Source: Bacillota bacterium
Lineage (GTDB): Bacteria > Bacillota > Clostridia > Christensenellales > Aristaeellaceae
NCBI GenBank assembly: GCA_023411375.1
Contig: JAEYOW010000029.1
Location: 1 to 59,078, forward strand
DNA: 59,078 nt
Direction: 5' to 3'
Position 1 is the first letter of the stretch. Each line of letters starts with the position of its first letter. This document shows positions 1 to 7,812 of the stretch, piece after piece. A program made the translations under genes and the position numbers. The notes below the pieces were generated by a model that did no database searches, was not told the origin of the DNA, and was given only the letters and a program-made list of their open reading frames with translations.

Positions 1-133
1 TCGCCTGCGCGTCGCCCAGCTGCGCCAGCGTCATCGTGATCGCCGCCGTCAGGGTCGTCTTGCCGTGGTCAACGTGACCGATCGTGCCGATGTTTACGTG
101 CGGCTTGTTGCGTTCAAACTTAGCCTTAGCCAT
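1..133 (-). CDS. tuf: Elongation factor Tu, N-terminal fragment
   Basis: The reverse strand reads MAKAKFERNKPHVNIGTIGH followed by VDHGKTTLTAA, the classical EF-Tu N-terminus with the G1 P-loop GHVDHGKT. EF-Tu is the GTPase that delivers aminoacyl-tRNA to the ribosome. The start is fixed by an AGGAGGTC site just upstream. Only about 44 codons are inside the window and the gene runs off the left edge. It lies directly downstream of tRNA-Gly on the same strand, so the two are probably co-transcribed. Confidence 0.97.
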   Translation of the reverse strand, partial: MAKAKFERNKPHVNIGTIGHVDHGKTTLTAAITMTLAQLGDAQA

Positions 134-193
134 GGGATTCGACCTCCTGTTTCCTACATTGTGCGTTCTTTATCCGGCTGGGTTTCATGCGGT

Positions 194-267
194 TGGAGCG
201 GGTGATGGGAATCGAACCCACGTAGCTAGCTTGGGAAGCTAGAACTCTACCATTGAGTTACACCCGC
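194..267 (-). tRNA. tRNA-Gly (anticodon CCC)
   Basis: The reverse strand folds as a complete cloverleaf. The acceptor GCGGGTG pairs with CACCCGC, the anticodon stem CTAGC/GCTAG encloses loop TTCCCAA (anticodon CCC), and the T-loop is TTCGATT. The 3' CCA is genomically encoded (194-196). It lies between the promoter at 302-330 and tuf. Confidence 0.95.
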
Positions 268-301
268 ATGTCCGCATAGACCGTTTCACCAGACATGGGA
301 T

Positions 302-330
302 ATTGTAACGGTTTTCTATGCCGTTGTCAA
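302..330 (-). promoter_or_regulatory. Sigma-A promoter for tRNA-Gly-tuf
   Basis: On the minus strand TTGACA (330-325) and TACAAT (307-302) are separated by exactly 17 nt. This is the only strong promoter upstream of the tRNA-Gly and tuf pair. Confidence 0.8.
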
Positions 331-399
331 CCGTTTTTTCAATTCCCTTTCAACCGCATATACAAATCAAAGCGATACAACAAAAAAACAATTCGCGCA

Positions 400-1047
400 T
401 CATGACGCGCCGCTTTTAGCAGGCGCGGCCGCAAGCCTGGGCGTATCAAACTGCCGCCTGAGCTCCGCATACGGGAACGTTGGCGGAGCGAAAAGCCACG
501 CTTTTTTGACCGCCGCGCCGCGCAGTATGACGGGCATCCGGTTGTGATACGGACTCATCTGCCCGTCCGCTTCCTGCGTGAGGATGGCGAAGCCGTCAAA
601 CCCACCTCCGGCAAAGCCGCCCAGAAACTGCCCGTAAACCCCGGCAAGGTACATCAGCTCCCCCGGGGCGGCGTCCGCCAGCGTAAAAGCAAATTTCTCC
701 TTGCTTTTTCCGCCGCTGGGCGTTCGCCGCCACTCAAAGAAGCCGCTCATGGGCACCAGGCAGCGCCGCTCCCGCGCGGCCTTTTGAAACATGGGGGTAT
801 AGTCCGCCTTTTCGCTGCGGCTGTTGATCACCAGCCCATGTCCTCCTCCGCGTGGAAAGCCCCAGCGCATAGGGCGCACCGTGCATCCGCCGCCGCAGGC
901 CACAATAACGGGCGCAATTTCGGACGGAAAAATCTCGCCCGTGTGCGCGAGCGCGCCCATCTGGCGATCGTTTTGCTCCATCTCCCTAAGCAGAGAAGCA
1001 AACCGTCCGTCGTCGTCTCCGGCATCGATAAAATAACGCCCGCACAC
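400..1047 (-). CDS. SRAP-domain (YedK/HMCES-like) abasic-site protein
   Basis: This 215-residue protein begins MCGRYF, the invariant SRAP start. After removal of Met, Cys2 is the residue that forms a thiazolidine crosslink with abasic sites in single-stranded DNA. Other SRAP residues are visible: Asn75 in INSRSEK, Glu105 in GFFEW and His168 in YHNRMPVIL. The family shields abasic DNA at replication forks from cleavage. Length is typical for the bacterial family. It stands alone between tuf/tRNA-Gly and fprA, on their strand. The function is assigned from the family; nothing nearby adds to it. Confidence 0.93.
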   Translation of the reverse strand: MCGRYFIDAGDDDGRFASLLREMEQNDRQMGALAHTGEIFPSEIAPVIVACGGGCTVRPMRWGFPRGGGHGLVINSRSEKADYTPMFQKAARERRCLVPMSGFFEWRRTPSGGKSKEKFAFTLADAAPGELMYLAGVYGQFLGGFAGGGFDGFAILTQEADGQMSPYHNRMPVILRGAAVKKAWLFAPPTFPYAELRRQFDTPRLAAAPAKSGAS

Positions 1048-1098
1048 CGTTTGAGACCTCCCTTTTTACAATTCTTACATTGCGCTTGAGTTGGCGCG

Positions 1099-2295
1099 TT
1101 ATTCGGCCGCAAGCTCTCCCGCCAGCGCGCGCAGCGCCTCGCGCTGCTCCGGCCTGAGGGCGGAGCGGATATTGACGGTAGGTTCAAGCACCTTCACGTT
1201 TTTCATACGTTCCAACGCTTCCCGCATCAGCTTGCCCGCCGCGGGCGCCCACGAGCCGTTTTCCACAAGAGCGACCGTGCGTTTTTGCATGCTGTGCGCC
1301 GCAAGGTCCGCAAGCAGCGTTTCCATCGCGGGGAAGATGCCCGCGTTGTATGTGGACGAGCAAAGCGCGATGCGGCCAAGGCGGAACGCCTCGCTTACCA
1401 GGTAGGACGGATGGGTAACCGAAACGTCGTAAACCGCGATGTTTTTGACCCCGGCGTTTCGCAGCTCCATCGCAAGCACCTCGGCGGCGTTCTCCGTGTG
1501 CCCGTAAATGGAAGCGTAGGCGACCAGCGCGCCGTCCTCCTCCGGCGTGTAGGAGCTCCATTTCTGATACTTATCCACATACCAGGCGATATTTTCGCGC
1601 CAGATGGGACCGTGAAGCGGGCAGAGCAGCCCGATATCCAGCGCCGCAGCCTTTTTCAACAACGCCTGGACGGGCGCGCCGTACTTGCCTACGATATTGG
1701 CGTAGTATCTACGGGCCTCACCCAGCCAATCGCGCTCAAAATTCACCTCGTCCGCAAACAGGCAGCCCGACAGCGCGCCAAACGTTCCGAACGCGTCTGC
1801 GGAAAACAGAGCCTTTGATTCAGCCTCGTATACGACCATCACCTCGGGCCAGTGCACCATGGGCGCCATTATAAAGGTATAACGACGCATGCCCGTTTCC
1901 AGCACGTCGCCTTCCTTAACCGGTAGGAAGCGTTCCTTTAATTCCGGGCCGAAAAACTGTTCGATCATCGCGGCCGACTTCGCGTTGACGATAATCGACG
2001 TTTCAGGATGTATGCGGCATAAATCCCTGAGCGTGGCGCAATGATCAGGTTCCATATGGGTTACAACCACATAATCCAGCGGGCGGCCGCCGAGCCCGGC
2101 GGCAAGGTTTTCAAAAAACAGCCCGCCAACGGCCTTGTCCACCGTATCCAGCAGCACGGTTTTTTCATCCAATACCAGATAAGCGTTATAGCTGATGCCG
2201 TGCGGAATGGGAAACGCGTTTTCAAAAAGATTCAGGCGCCTGTCGTTGCCGCCTACCCAGAAAATTCCTTCCGCGATTCTGCCGGTGCATTCCAT
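1099..2295 (-). CDS. fprA: Flavodiiron protein (FprA family, O2/NO reductase)
   Basis: This is a 398-residue A-type flavoprotein. The N-terminal metallo-beta-lactamase-like domain carries the di-iron motif H80-x-E82-x-D84-H85 (THMEPDHCATL) and later His ligands (MVHWPE, CPLHGPIW). From about residue 253 comes a flavodoxin domain with the FMN-binding stretch YASIYGHTEN. The family reduces O2 to water or NO to N2O using rubredoxin-type electrons and protects anaerobes. The start at MECTGRI is preferred over an upstream in-frame ATG because GGAGGGA lies just ahead of it and family members begin here. It has its own promoter, divergent from the ribU riboswitch. Confidence 0.94.
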   Translation of the reverse strand: MECTGRIAEGIFWVGGNDRRLNLFENAFPIPHGISYNAYLVLDEKTVLLDTVDKAVGGLFFENLAAGLGGRPLDYVVVTHMEPDHCATLRDLCRIHPETSIIVNAKSAAMIEQFFGPELKERFLPVKEGDVLETGMRRYTFIMAPMVHWPEVMVVYEAESKALFSADAFGTFGALSGCLFADEVNFERDWLGEARRYYANIVGKYGAPVQALLKKAAALDIGLLCPLHGPIWRENIAWYVDKYQKWSSYTPEEDGALVAYASIYGHTENAAEVLAMELRNAGVKNIAVYDVSVTHPSYLVSEAFRLGRIALCSSTYNAGIFPAMETLLADLAAHSMQKRTVALVENGSWAPAAGKLMREALERMKNVKVLEPTVNIRSALRPEQREALRALAGELAAE

Positions 2296-2326
2296 GGCAA
2301 TCCCTCCGTAGTATGTTTTCATTATG

Positions 2327-2354
2327 ATGATATACCCCAAAAACCCGTTCGTCA
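2327..2354 (-). promoter_or_regulatory. Promoter for fprA
   Basis: On the minus strand TTGACG (2354-2349) and TATCAT (2332-2327) are 16 nt apart, about 30 nt upstream of the fprA start. The site is divergent from the ribU promoter. Confidence 0.55.
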
Positions 2355-2395
2355 AACGAAAAAATATTGAACTTCATCCTACCGTTCGCCGCATC

Positions 2396-2424
2396 TTGAC
2401 ATCCCGCTCCGCGCATGCTATGAT
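2396..2424 (+). promoter_or_regulatory. Promoter for riboswitch-ribU transcript
   Basis: TTGACA (2396-2401) and TATGAT (2419-2424) are separated by 17 nt. They lie 25 nt upstream of the FMN aptamer, the position expected for the transcription start of a riboswitch leader. Confidence 0.75.
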
Positions 2425-2449
2425 TCACCCGTAAACCCAATCAAAGATG

Positions 2450-2590
2450 GCTTCTTCGGGGCAGGGTGAGATTCCCTACCGGCGGTTACAGCCCGCGAAC
2501 CCGCAAGGCTTTTGCCTTCGGGCCGATTCGGTGAAATTCCGAAGCCGACGGTGAACGGCGTTCGCGCCGCAGTCCGGATGATAGAAGAGC
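2450..2590 (+). promoter_or_regulatory. FMN riboswitch (RFN element)
   Basis: The conserved RFN blocks are present in order: CTTCGGGGCAGGGTGAGATT, CCTACCGGCGGT, AGCCCGCGA, the GGTGAAATTCC-type block (here TCGGTGAAATTCCGAAGCC), GACGGTGAA, and the closing CAGTCCGGATG plus GAAGAGC. P1 pairs the flanking GCTTCTTC and GAAGAGC. The aptamer senses FMN and lowers expression of the downstream riboflavin transporter gene. Confidence 0.95.
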
Positions 2591-2612
2591 AGCCGCCACT
2601 CCGCATGCGTGG

Positions 2613-2645
2613 TTGCCCCTGATGCTAAGAGCCATCGGGGGCAAT
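2613..2645 (+). terminator. Riboswitch expression-platform hairpin
   Basis: TTGCCCCTGATG and CCATCGGGGGCAA form a ~12-bp stem around CTAAGAG, between the aptamer and the ribU ribosome binding site. There is only a short T stretch afterwards. It is read as the attenuator stem, although the AGGAGG at 2655-2660 lies outside it. Confidence 0.6.
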
Positions 2646-2667
2646 TTGCAATGTAGGAGGCATTCAG

Positions 2668-3294
2668 ATGACCAATACCAGCCGGAAACCCCTGCTTACC
2701 ACCCGAGAGCTGACCACAATCGCCATTCTCGCCGCCATCGCGGCGGTGCTGTTCATGGTTGAAATTCCCGTGGTGCTGTTTTACAAGCTGGATTTGAGCA
2801 ACCTGCCGGTGCTGCTGGGCACGTTCTCAATGGGTCCCGTCGCGGGCACTCTGATTTTGTTGGTGAAAAGCGTTCTCGGGCTTCTGCACTCGTCCTCTCA
2901 GGGCGTGGGCGAGCTGGCGGACTTTTTGATGGGCTTCGCCATGGTTTTGCCTGCCGGGCTGATTTACCGGCGCAACAAGACGCGCCGGGGCGCGGTGCTG
3001 GGCATGGCCGCCGGCGCCGTGGCGGCGACCGTCGTGGGTGTGCTGAGCAACCTGTATATCATGATTCCGTTCTATGGCGCGGCCTACGGTATGCCGGTAG
3101 ATGCGATTGTCGGCATGGGCCAGGCCTTGCTGCCCGCAGTGGACAGCCTTTGGAAGTTTGTGCTGCTCATCACCGCGCCGTTCAACCTGCTTAAGTGGAT
3201 TGTGATCAGCGTGCTGGGCGCGCTGATGTATAAGCCGCTTTCGCCCATTCTGCACGGGCGGACGCGGCGCGTTTCGGAGGGGAAGGCGCAGTGA
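2668..3294 (+). CDS. ribU: Riboflavin ECF transporter S component RibU
   Basis: This 208-residue integral membrane protein has five to six hydrophobic helices and opens with the ECF S-component pattern TTIAILAAIAAVLFMVEIP. The stretch YKLDLSNLPVLLGTF is characteristic of RibU, the substrate-binding subunit that takes up riboflavin with the shared EcfAAT energising module, which is not in this window. The FMN riboswitch in its leader confirms the substrate. AGGAGG precedes the ATG. The stop codon overlaps the GTG start of tsaE. Confidence 0.95.
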   Translation: MTNTSRKPLLTTRELTTIAILAAIAAVLFMVEIPVVLFYKLDLSNLPVLLGTFSMGPVAGTLILLVKSVLGLLHSSSQGVGELADFLMGFAMVLPAGLIYRRNKTRRGAVLGMAAGAVAATVVGVLSNLYIMIPFYGAAYGMPVDAIVGMGQALLPAVDSLWKFVLLITAPFNLLKWIVISVLGALMYKPLSPILHGRTRRVSEGKAQ

Positions 3295-3755
3295 TTTTGC
3301 ATAGCGGCGGCGTGGAGGATACCCGCCGGATCGGCGCGAGGCTGGCGGAGCAGCTTCGCGCCGGAGACGTGGTTTTGATGCTTGGCGACATGGGCGCAGG
3401 CAAGAGCGAGCTGACGCGTGGCATCGCGCGGGGACTCGGCGTCACGGGCTACGTGACAAGCCCGACGTTTACCATTTTGCAAGTGCATGAGTCGGGCCGC
3501 CTGCCGCTATACCACTTCGACTGGTACCGGCTTTCTGGCGCGGAGGAGCTATACGAGCTATCCATGGATGAATACCTTTATGGAGATGGGGTTTCGGTCG
3601 TTGAATGGCCCAGCCGCGCCGAGGAGGCCATCCCCGAGGCTTATCTTCGGATTACGCTAACGCCTTGGGACGCTGCGGACGGCTGCGGACGCGCCATTGA
3701 GCTTTTGCCGGTGGGCGGCTTTCACGAAATTGACGAAGCGCGGCTGCTTGCGTGA
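3291..3755 (+). CDS. tsaE: tRNA t6A biosynthesis ATPase TsaE
   Basis: This 154-residue P-loop protein has Walker A GDMGAGKS at residues 32-39 followed by ELTRGIARGLG, and the TsaE signature TSPTFTILQVHE. It drives the TsaB-TsaD-TsaE cycle that makes N6-threonylcarbamoyladenosine at A37 of ANN-decoding tRNAs. It uses a GTG start overlapping the ribU stop (GTGA) with GGAGGGG upstream, so translation is probably coupled. tsaB and rimI follow in the usual order; tsaD is not in the window. Confidence 0.95.
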   Translation: MILHSGGVEDTRRIGARLAEQLRAGDVVLMLGDMGAGKSELTRGIARGLGVTGYVTSPTFTILQVHESGRLPLYHFDWYRLSGAEELYELSMDEYLYGDGVSVVEWPSRAEEAIPEAYLRITLTPWDAADGCGRAIELLPVGGFHEIDEARLLA

Positions 3756-3815
3756 ATCCACGCCAAGAGGCCCGCGCTATTTCAACTGTATGTAATCGGA
3801 AGAGGTGGCTTACGC

Positions 3816-4529
3816 ATGAACATTCTAGCCGTGGATACCTCCGGCCCGGTAGCCGGCGTAGCGGTACTCAGGGATGGCGGTGTGGCCTATGAGGGCGCGG
3901 CGGTCAACCGACTGACGCACTCCGTCAATCTCATGCCCATGATCGAGGAAGCCCTTAGCCGTTCCGGCCTTGACATTTCCGCCGTTGACCTGTACGCGGT
4001 CGTCACGGGGCCGGGCTCCTTTACGGGCGTGCGCATCGGCGTAAGCGCGGTGAAGGGCATGGCGCACGGCGCGGGCAAGCCCTGCGTAGGCGTCGACGCG
4101 CTGGAGGCGCTCGCCTCCGGCCTTTGCCTGACGGATTGCCTGCTGTGCCCCATTCAGGATGCGCGCGCCGGGCAGGTCTATGGCGCGGCGTTTTTAGCCG
4201 GCATGCCGCCTGTTCGCAAGCTTCCCAACATGGCGGAAAAGCTGACCGTATTCCTTGATCATACCCTCAGCGCCGCGAAGGCGGATCAAAGGCTTTGCTT
4301 TCTGGGCGATGGCGTCAAAACCTACCGTGACGCCATCCTGCGGCAGCTTGGGGACCGGGCGGTTTTCGCGCCTGCGCACTCGGCTTTTTTACGGCCGTCG
4401 TCGGTTGCGATGCTGGCAAACGAACGGTGCGGGGAAGCCGTCGATTATCTGTCGCTTCAGCCGGTTTACCTGCGGGCCCCGCAGGCGGAGCGGGCCCGGG
4501 CGGCCAAGCTGGAGGCCGAGCGGACATGA
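3816..4529 (+). CDS. tsaB: t6A complex subunit TsaB
   Basis: This 237-residue ASKHA-fold protein begins MNILAVDTSGPVAGVAVL and contains the TsaB motif VVTGPGSFTGVRIG. TsaB is the inactive paralogue that scaffolds TsaD in threonylcarbamoyl transfer to tRNA. The start ATG has AGAGGTGG upstream. It ends in an ATGA overlap with rimI, and the tsaE-tsaB-rimI order is the common Firmicute arrangement. Confidence 0.95.
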   Translation: MNILAVDTSGPVAGVAVLRDGGVAYEGAAVNRLTHSVNLMPMIEEALSRSGLDISAVDLYAVVTGPGSFTGVRIGVSAVKGMAHGAGKPCVGVDALEALASGLCLTDCLLCPIQDARAGQVYGAAFLAGMPPVRKLPNMAEKLTVFLDHTLSAAKADQRLCFLGDGVKTYRDAILRQLGDRAVFAPAHSAFLRPSSVAMLANERCGEAVDYLSLQPVYLRAPQAERARAAKLEAERT

Positions 4530-5026
4530 GCACGGAAAGCGTAACCATCCGCCGCATGACGCTTTTAGACGTTGATCAGGTGCATGCAATCGAAGCGCGC
4601 ACCTTCACCGAGGCCTGGTCGCATCAGAGCTTTGTGGACGAAATGGAGAAGAACAAATGCGCCCGCTACCTCGTGGCCGAGGAGGACGGGCGCGTACTTG
4701 CCTACGCGGGAGCGTGGCTGGTTTTTGAGGAAGGGCATATCACAAACATCGCCGTGAGCGAGGAGGCGCGCGGCCGCGGCATCGGCACGGCGGTCACGCG
4801 TGCGCTGATGCAATACGCCGCCAATCTGGGCGTGCAGTACATGACCCTCGAGGTTCGAAAAAGCAACCTTATTGCGCAAAAAATGTATCAATCGCTTGGC
4901 TTTGTCGAGCTGGGCGTTCGTAAACGGTATTATGAGGATAACGGCGAGGACGCCTACCTGATGGTCTGCCAGAGCCTGCCGGAGGCGCAGGAGGATTTTG
5001 AGGAGGAGGACTCCGTGGATGAATAG
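4526..5026 (+). CDS. rimI: Ribosomal-protein-alanine N-acetyltransferase RimI
   Basis: This 166-residue GNAT acetyltransferase has the acetyl-CoA pyrophosphate loop RGRGIG at residues 82-87, preceded by ITNIAVSEEA, and ends with the RimI-type YYEDNGEDAYLM. RimI acetylates the N-terminal alanine of ribosomal protein S18 in E. coli. The true start is the ATG overlapping the tsaB stop (ATGA), not an earlier in-frame codon inside tsaB. The tail is very acidic (EDFEEEDSVDE). Confidence 0.92.
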   Translation: MSTESVTIRRMTLLDVDQVHAIEARTFTEAWSHQSFVDEMEKNKCARYLVAEEDGRVLAYAGAWLVFEEGHITNIAVSEEARGRGIGTAVTRALMQYAANLGVQYMTLEVRKSNLIAQKMYQSLGFVELGVRKRYYEDNGEDAYLMVCQSLPEAQEDFEEEDSVDE

Positions 5027-5453
5027 GACTTCTGCCGACCGCCTCCCCTCCGGGGGTGAGGCAAGCATGGACGCTCAAACCTTCGCTCGCGCCTTTTGGC
5101 GCGACGTCGCCCGCCAGGACGCTACGGCGCTTACGGCCTATTTTCTGCCGGAGGCGCAAATTCGTTGGCATTGCACGAACGAACGTTTTTCCGTGACCGA
5201 ATATGTCCGGGCCAACTGTGAATATCCCGGCGATTGGGCCGGGGAGGTGGAGCGTGTGGAATGCGCGGGAGGCGTGCTTATTACCGCCACGCGCGTATGG
5301 CTGACGGATTCGGGCGCAGCTTTCCACGCGACCTCTTTTTTCCACATGGCCGGCGGTAAGATCGCGGAGTTGGACGAATATTGGGGCGACGACGGCGCTG
5401 CGCCTGAGTGGCGGCGCAGTATGGAGATTGGCGTTCCAATTGGGGAAAAGTGA
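5019..5453 (+). CDS. SnoaL/NTF2-like fold protein
   Basis: This small protein (144 residues from this start) has the composition of the SnoaL-like NTF2 fold: an N-terminal helix pair (FARAFWRDVARQDATALTAY), then IRWHCTNERFSVTEYVRANC and a C-terminal sheet ending DEYWGDDG. Such proteins bind small molecules or act as simple isomerases, and the substrate here is unknown. The ATG at 5019 overlaps the rimI stop and has AGGAGGAGGA at 5001. MDAQTFARAF at 5067 is an alternative start that matches where the fold begins. Confidence 0.75.
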   Translation: MNRTSADRLPSGGEASMDAQTFARAFWRDVARQDATALTAYFLPEAQIRWHCTNERFSVTEYVRANCEYPGDWAGEVERVECAGGVLITATRVWLTDSGAAFHATSFFHMAGGKIAELDEYWGDDGAAPEWRRSMEIGVPIGEK

Positions 5454-5463
5454 TTTAGGGAAA

Positions 5464-5490
5464 GCCCCGGAGGCTCAACGCCTCCGGGGC
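5464..5490. terminator. Bidirectional terminator
   Basis: GCCCCGGAGG and CCTCCGGGGC form a perfect 10-bp stem with a 7-nt loop between convergent genes. AGCTTTTATT follows on the plus strand and CTTTCCC on the minus strand. Confidence 0.8.
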
Positions 5491-5503
5491 AGCTTTTATT
5501 CGC

Positions 5504-5917
5504 TTATTTGCTGTACACAAGCGCGATGATCGACTGCTCCGGCAGCTCCGCTTTCGCGATTGAAATTTCCAAAGGTGCAAAGCCTTCCTCTTTGCTGATG
5601 AATTCAAGGATGGACCAGTACGCCTGATCTTTTTCATAATCCGCCTTGACGCCGTTAACCGTGGTTATATTGTAGCCCCATGAGACTTCCTCCACCTCGA
5701 TCAGTTCTACGCCGATCAGCGCGTCCATCAGGAACGCTTCGTCGGTTCTCACCTCAAAGGCGTTTTCTCCGCCCTTATCGTCAACGACGAGCACCATAAC
5801 GCTCTTTTCCCCCTGCCCGAGAACAGTCATCTCCTCTTCGCCGTTTGCTTGGGCAAAGCCATACGCGCAGGTTAACGCCATCATAAGGGCCAACAGGACT
5901 ACCGCCGCTTTTTTCAC
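5504..5917 (-). CDS. Secreted DUF4430-like protein
   Basis: The 137-residue protein starts with a clear signal peptide (MKKAAVVLLALMMALTCAYG...AQA). The mature part matches the pattern of DUF4430 (transcobalamin-C-like) domains: FEVRTDEAFLMDALIG, YNITTVNGVKADYEKD and QAYWSILEF. In that family a ubiquitin-like fold often carries a ligand or sits on cobalamin or surface-binding proteins. Here it is a free secreted domain without a cell-wall anchor. No function can be stated. It is transcribed convergently towards rimI/SnoaL. Confidence 0.8.
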   Translation of the reverse strand: MKKAAVVLLALMMALTCAYGFAQANGEEEMTVLGQGEKSVMVLVVDDKGGENAFEVRTDEAFLMDALIGVELIEVEEVSWGYNITTVNGVKADYEKDQAYWSILEFISKEEGFAPLEISIAKAELPEQSIIALVYSK

Positions 5918-5994
5918 AATTCACCGCTCCTTTCAAATTTGTATGGAATTCCACCATAATAAGCACAGTATATCACAGAATATGAAAACAATGG

Positions 5995-6009
5995 TTGACT
6001 ATAAGTCAA
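5995..6009. promoter_or_regulatory. Palindrome in divergent intergenic region
   Basis: TTGACT-ATA-AGTCAA is a perfect inverted repeat in the AT-rich 230-nt gap between the divergent DUF4430 gene and the ABC operon. It is a candidate operator. The rest of the gap shows no gene. Confidence 0.35.
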
Positions 6010-6073
6010 GATGTAAAATCATTCTCACAAGCACCAAATTTACAATTAGTTCACACCCCTTTCACGTCGCCTG

Positions 6074-6082
6074 TGTTATGAT
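6074..6082 (+). promoter_or_regulatory. Possible extended -10 element for ABC operon
   Basis: TG-T-TATGAT matches the extended -10 pattern about 70 nt upstream of the ABC ATPase start. No good -35 lies 17 nt upstream, so this is a weak call. Confidence 0.35.
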
Positions 6083-6147
6083 GAATGCTGGCATACGCCA
6101 TCCCCAACGACCTTTATGCCGCAAGGCTGAGTAGGAGGCACGTTCAG

Positions 6148-7074
6148 TTGATTGATATTGTGAACGTCACCAAACGCTATGGCAGCGTCCACGCCCTCAG
6201 GGATGTTAGCTTCCGCGCCGAGCGTGGCGGCGTGCTGGGCCTGCTGGGCCAAAACGGCGCGGGCAAAACGACCCTGCTCAACATCCTTACGGGCTACCTG
6301 GCGCCCACCTCCGGCCATGTGCTGATCAACGGCCGCGATCCCCTGCTGGAGCCGGCGGAGGCAAAAAAGCATCTGGGTTATTTGCCGGAGCATCCGCCGC
6401 TGTACGACGAAATGACCGTACGGGAATATCTCGCCTTTGCCGCGGAGTTAAAGGGCGTGGAAAAACGCGCGATTCCCGCGCACATCGACGAGGTAATGGA
6501 GCTGACGGGCCTGAGCGATATGCGCGGCCGTCTGCTCGCGCACCTGAGCAAGGGCTACCGGCAGCGCGCCGGCATGGCGCAGGCGCTGTGCGGCGATCCC
6601 GCCGTTTTGGTGCTGGATGAGCCGACCGTTGGGCTTGATCCCAAGCAGATCATCGAAATTCGCGGACTGATCCGCACGCTGGGCACCGGACGCACCATCA
6701 TTTTTTCCTCCCACATTTTAACCGAGGTACAGCAGCTTTGCGATCATGTGATCATATTGCACGGCGGCTCCGTCAGGATGGATATGCCAATATCAGGCAT
6801 CGACGATCCGGACGAGGTTACGCTGCTTTGCACCATGGCTGCCTCTGAAAGGAGCGTGTTGGGCAAACTGCGGCAGTTGGACGGTATCCGGCGCGTTACC
6901 GTACAGCCCACCGCAAAACCGGATGAAACGACCGCCCTGCTATGCTTTTACAGGCAGCCGGAACCAGAGCGCAGGCTTTTTACTTTGCTTTCAGGCCTGA
7001 GCATTCCCATTTTGCATCTTTCGCGCTGCGAGGACAGCCTGGAGCAGGTATTTCTGCGCGCCATCTCGGAATAA
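6148..7074 (+). CDS. ABC transporter ATP-binding protein (GldA-like)
   Basis: From a TTG start this is a 308-residue ABC ATPase with Walker A GQNGAGKTT (residues 34-42), signature LSKGYRQRAG and Walker B VLVLDEPTVGLD, followed by an ABC-2-type C-terminal extension. AGGAGG at 6133-6138 is nine bases ahead of the TTG, and the protein aligns with its family from this residue. The next genes encode an ABC-2 permease, a GldG-like protein and a DUF4340 protein. Together these resemble the GldA-GldF-GldG exporter first known from gliding Bacteroidota. The substrate is unknown. Confidence 0.9.
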   Translation: MIDIVNVTKRYGSVHALRDVSFRAERGGVLGLLGQNGAGKTTLLNILTGYLAPTSGHVLINGRDPLLEPAEAKKHLGYLPEHPPLYDEMTVREYLAFAAELKGVEKRAIPAHIDEVMELTGLSDMRGRLLAHLSKGYRQRAGMAQALCGDPAVLVLDEPTVGLDPKQIIEIRGLIRTLGTGRTIIFSSHILTEVQQLCDHVIILHGGSVRMDMPISGIDDPDEVTLLCTMAASERSVLGKLRQLDGIRRVTVQPTAKPDETTALLCFYRQPEPERRLFTLLSGLSIPILHLSRCEDSLEQVFLRAISE

Positions 7075-7092
7075 TCCCGAAAGGAGTTTTTT

Positions 7093-7812
7093 ATGCGCAC
7101 CATCTTCAAGCGTGATTTTCTCGCCTATTTCCGCACGCCTGTGGGCTATGTGTTCATGGGCGTGTTTCTGGCGCTCTCCGGCCTGATTTTTTACCTATAT
7201 AATTTGCAAAACCTGTCGGGCGACCTGCTCACCTTTCTTTCGCAGATGACTCTTCTGACCATGCTACTGTGCCCGTTGCTCACCATGCGCCTGATCTGCG
7301 AGGACCGGCAGAAGCGCACCGACCAGCTGACGTTCACCAGCCCCGTTTCCCTTGGCAGGATGGTTTTGGGAAAATACCTTGCGGCAGCCTGCGTCATGCT
7401 GATTACCATTTTGCTAACAAACGTATACACGCTCATCATCGCCATGTACGGCGCCGTGTACCCGGGCGAGTGGTTTGTGGGGTATCTCGGCTTCATGCTA
7501 CAAAGTCTGTGCTTTTTGGCGCTGGATCTGTTTGTCAGCTGCTTTGCAAAAAACCAGATCACCGGCGCGGTCGCCGCTTTTGGCGCAAACTTCGCGCTAT
7601 GGATGGCCGACCTGCTCGCAAACAGCGTTTCCATTGGCTGGATTGGCGACGCGCTCACCTTTATCAGCCTGTACGACCGCTATGAACCGTTTATTTTAGG
7701 TCAGCTAAGCTACGCGAGCCTCCTGTTCTTCATGACCTTCATCGCGGCCTGCCTTACCGCCGCCACCCATGTGCTGGACGCCCGGCGCTTTTCGCAAGGA
7801 GGCGCGGCATGA
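7093..7812 (+). CDS. ABC-2 type permease (GldF-like)
   Basis: This 239-residue membrane protein has about six predicted transmembrane helices and opens MRTIFKRDFLAYFRTPVGY, the typical ABC-2/GldF N-terminus. The LICEDRQKRTDQLTFTSPVS segment after the second helix is the usual cytoplasmic coupling region in this family. It is the membrane partner of the preceding ATPase. The RBS AAAGGAG is 19 bases after the ATPase stop. Its own stop overlaps the start of the GldG-like gene (ATGA). Confidence 0.9.
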   Translation: MRTIFKRDFLAYFRTPVGYVFMGVFLALSGLIFYLYNLQNLSGDLLTFLSQMTLLTMLLCPLLTMRLICEDRQKRTDQLTFTSPVSLGRMVLGKYLAAACVMLITILLTNVYTLIIAMYGAVYPGEWFVGYLGFMLQSLCFLALDLFVSCFAKNQITGAVAAFGANFALWMADLLANSVSIGWIGDALTFISLYDRYEPFILGQLSYASLLFFMTFIAACLTAATHVLDARRFSQGGAA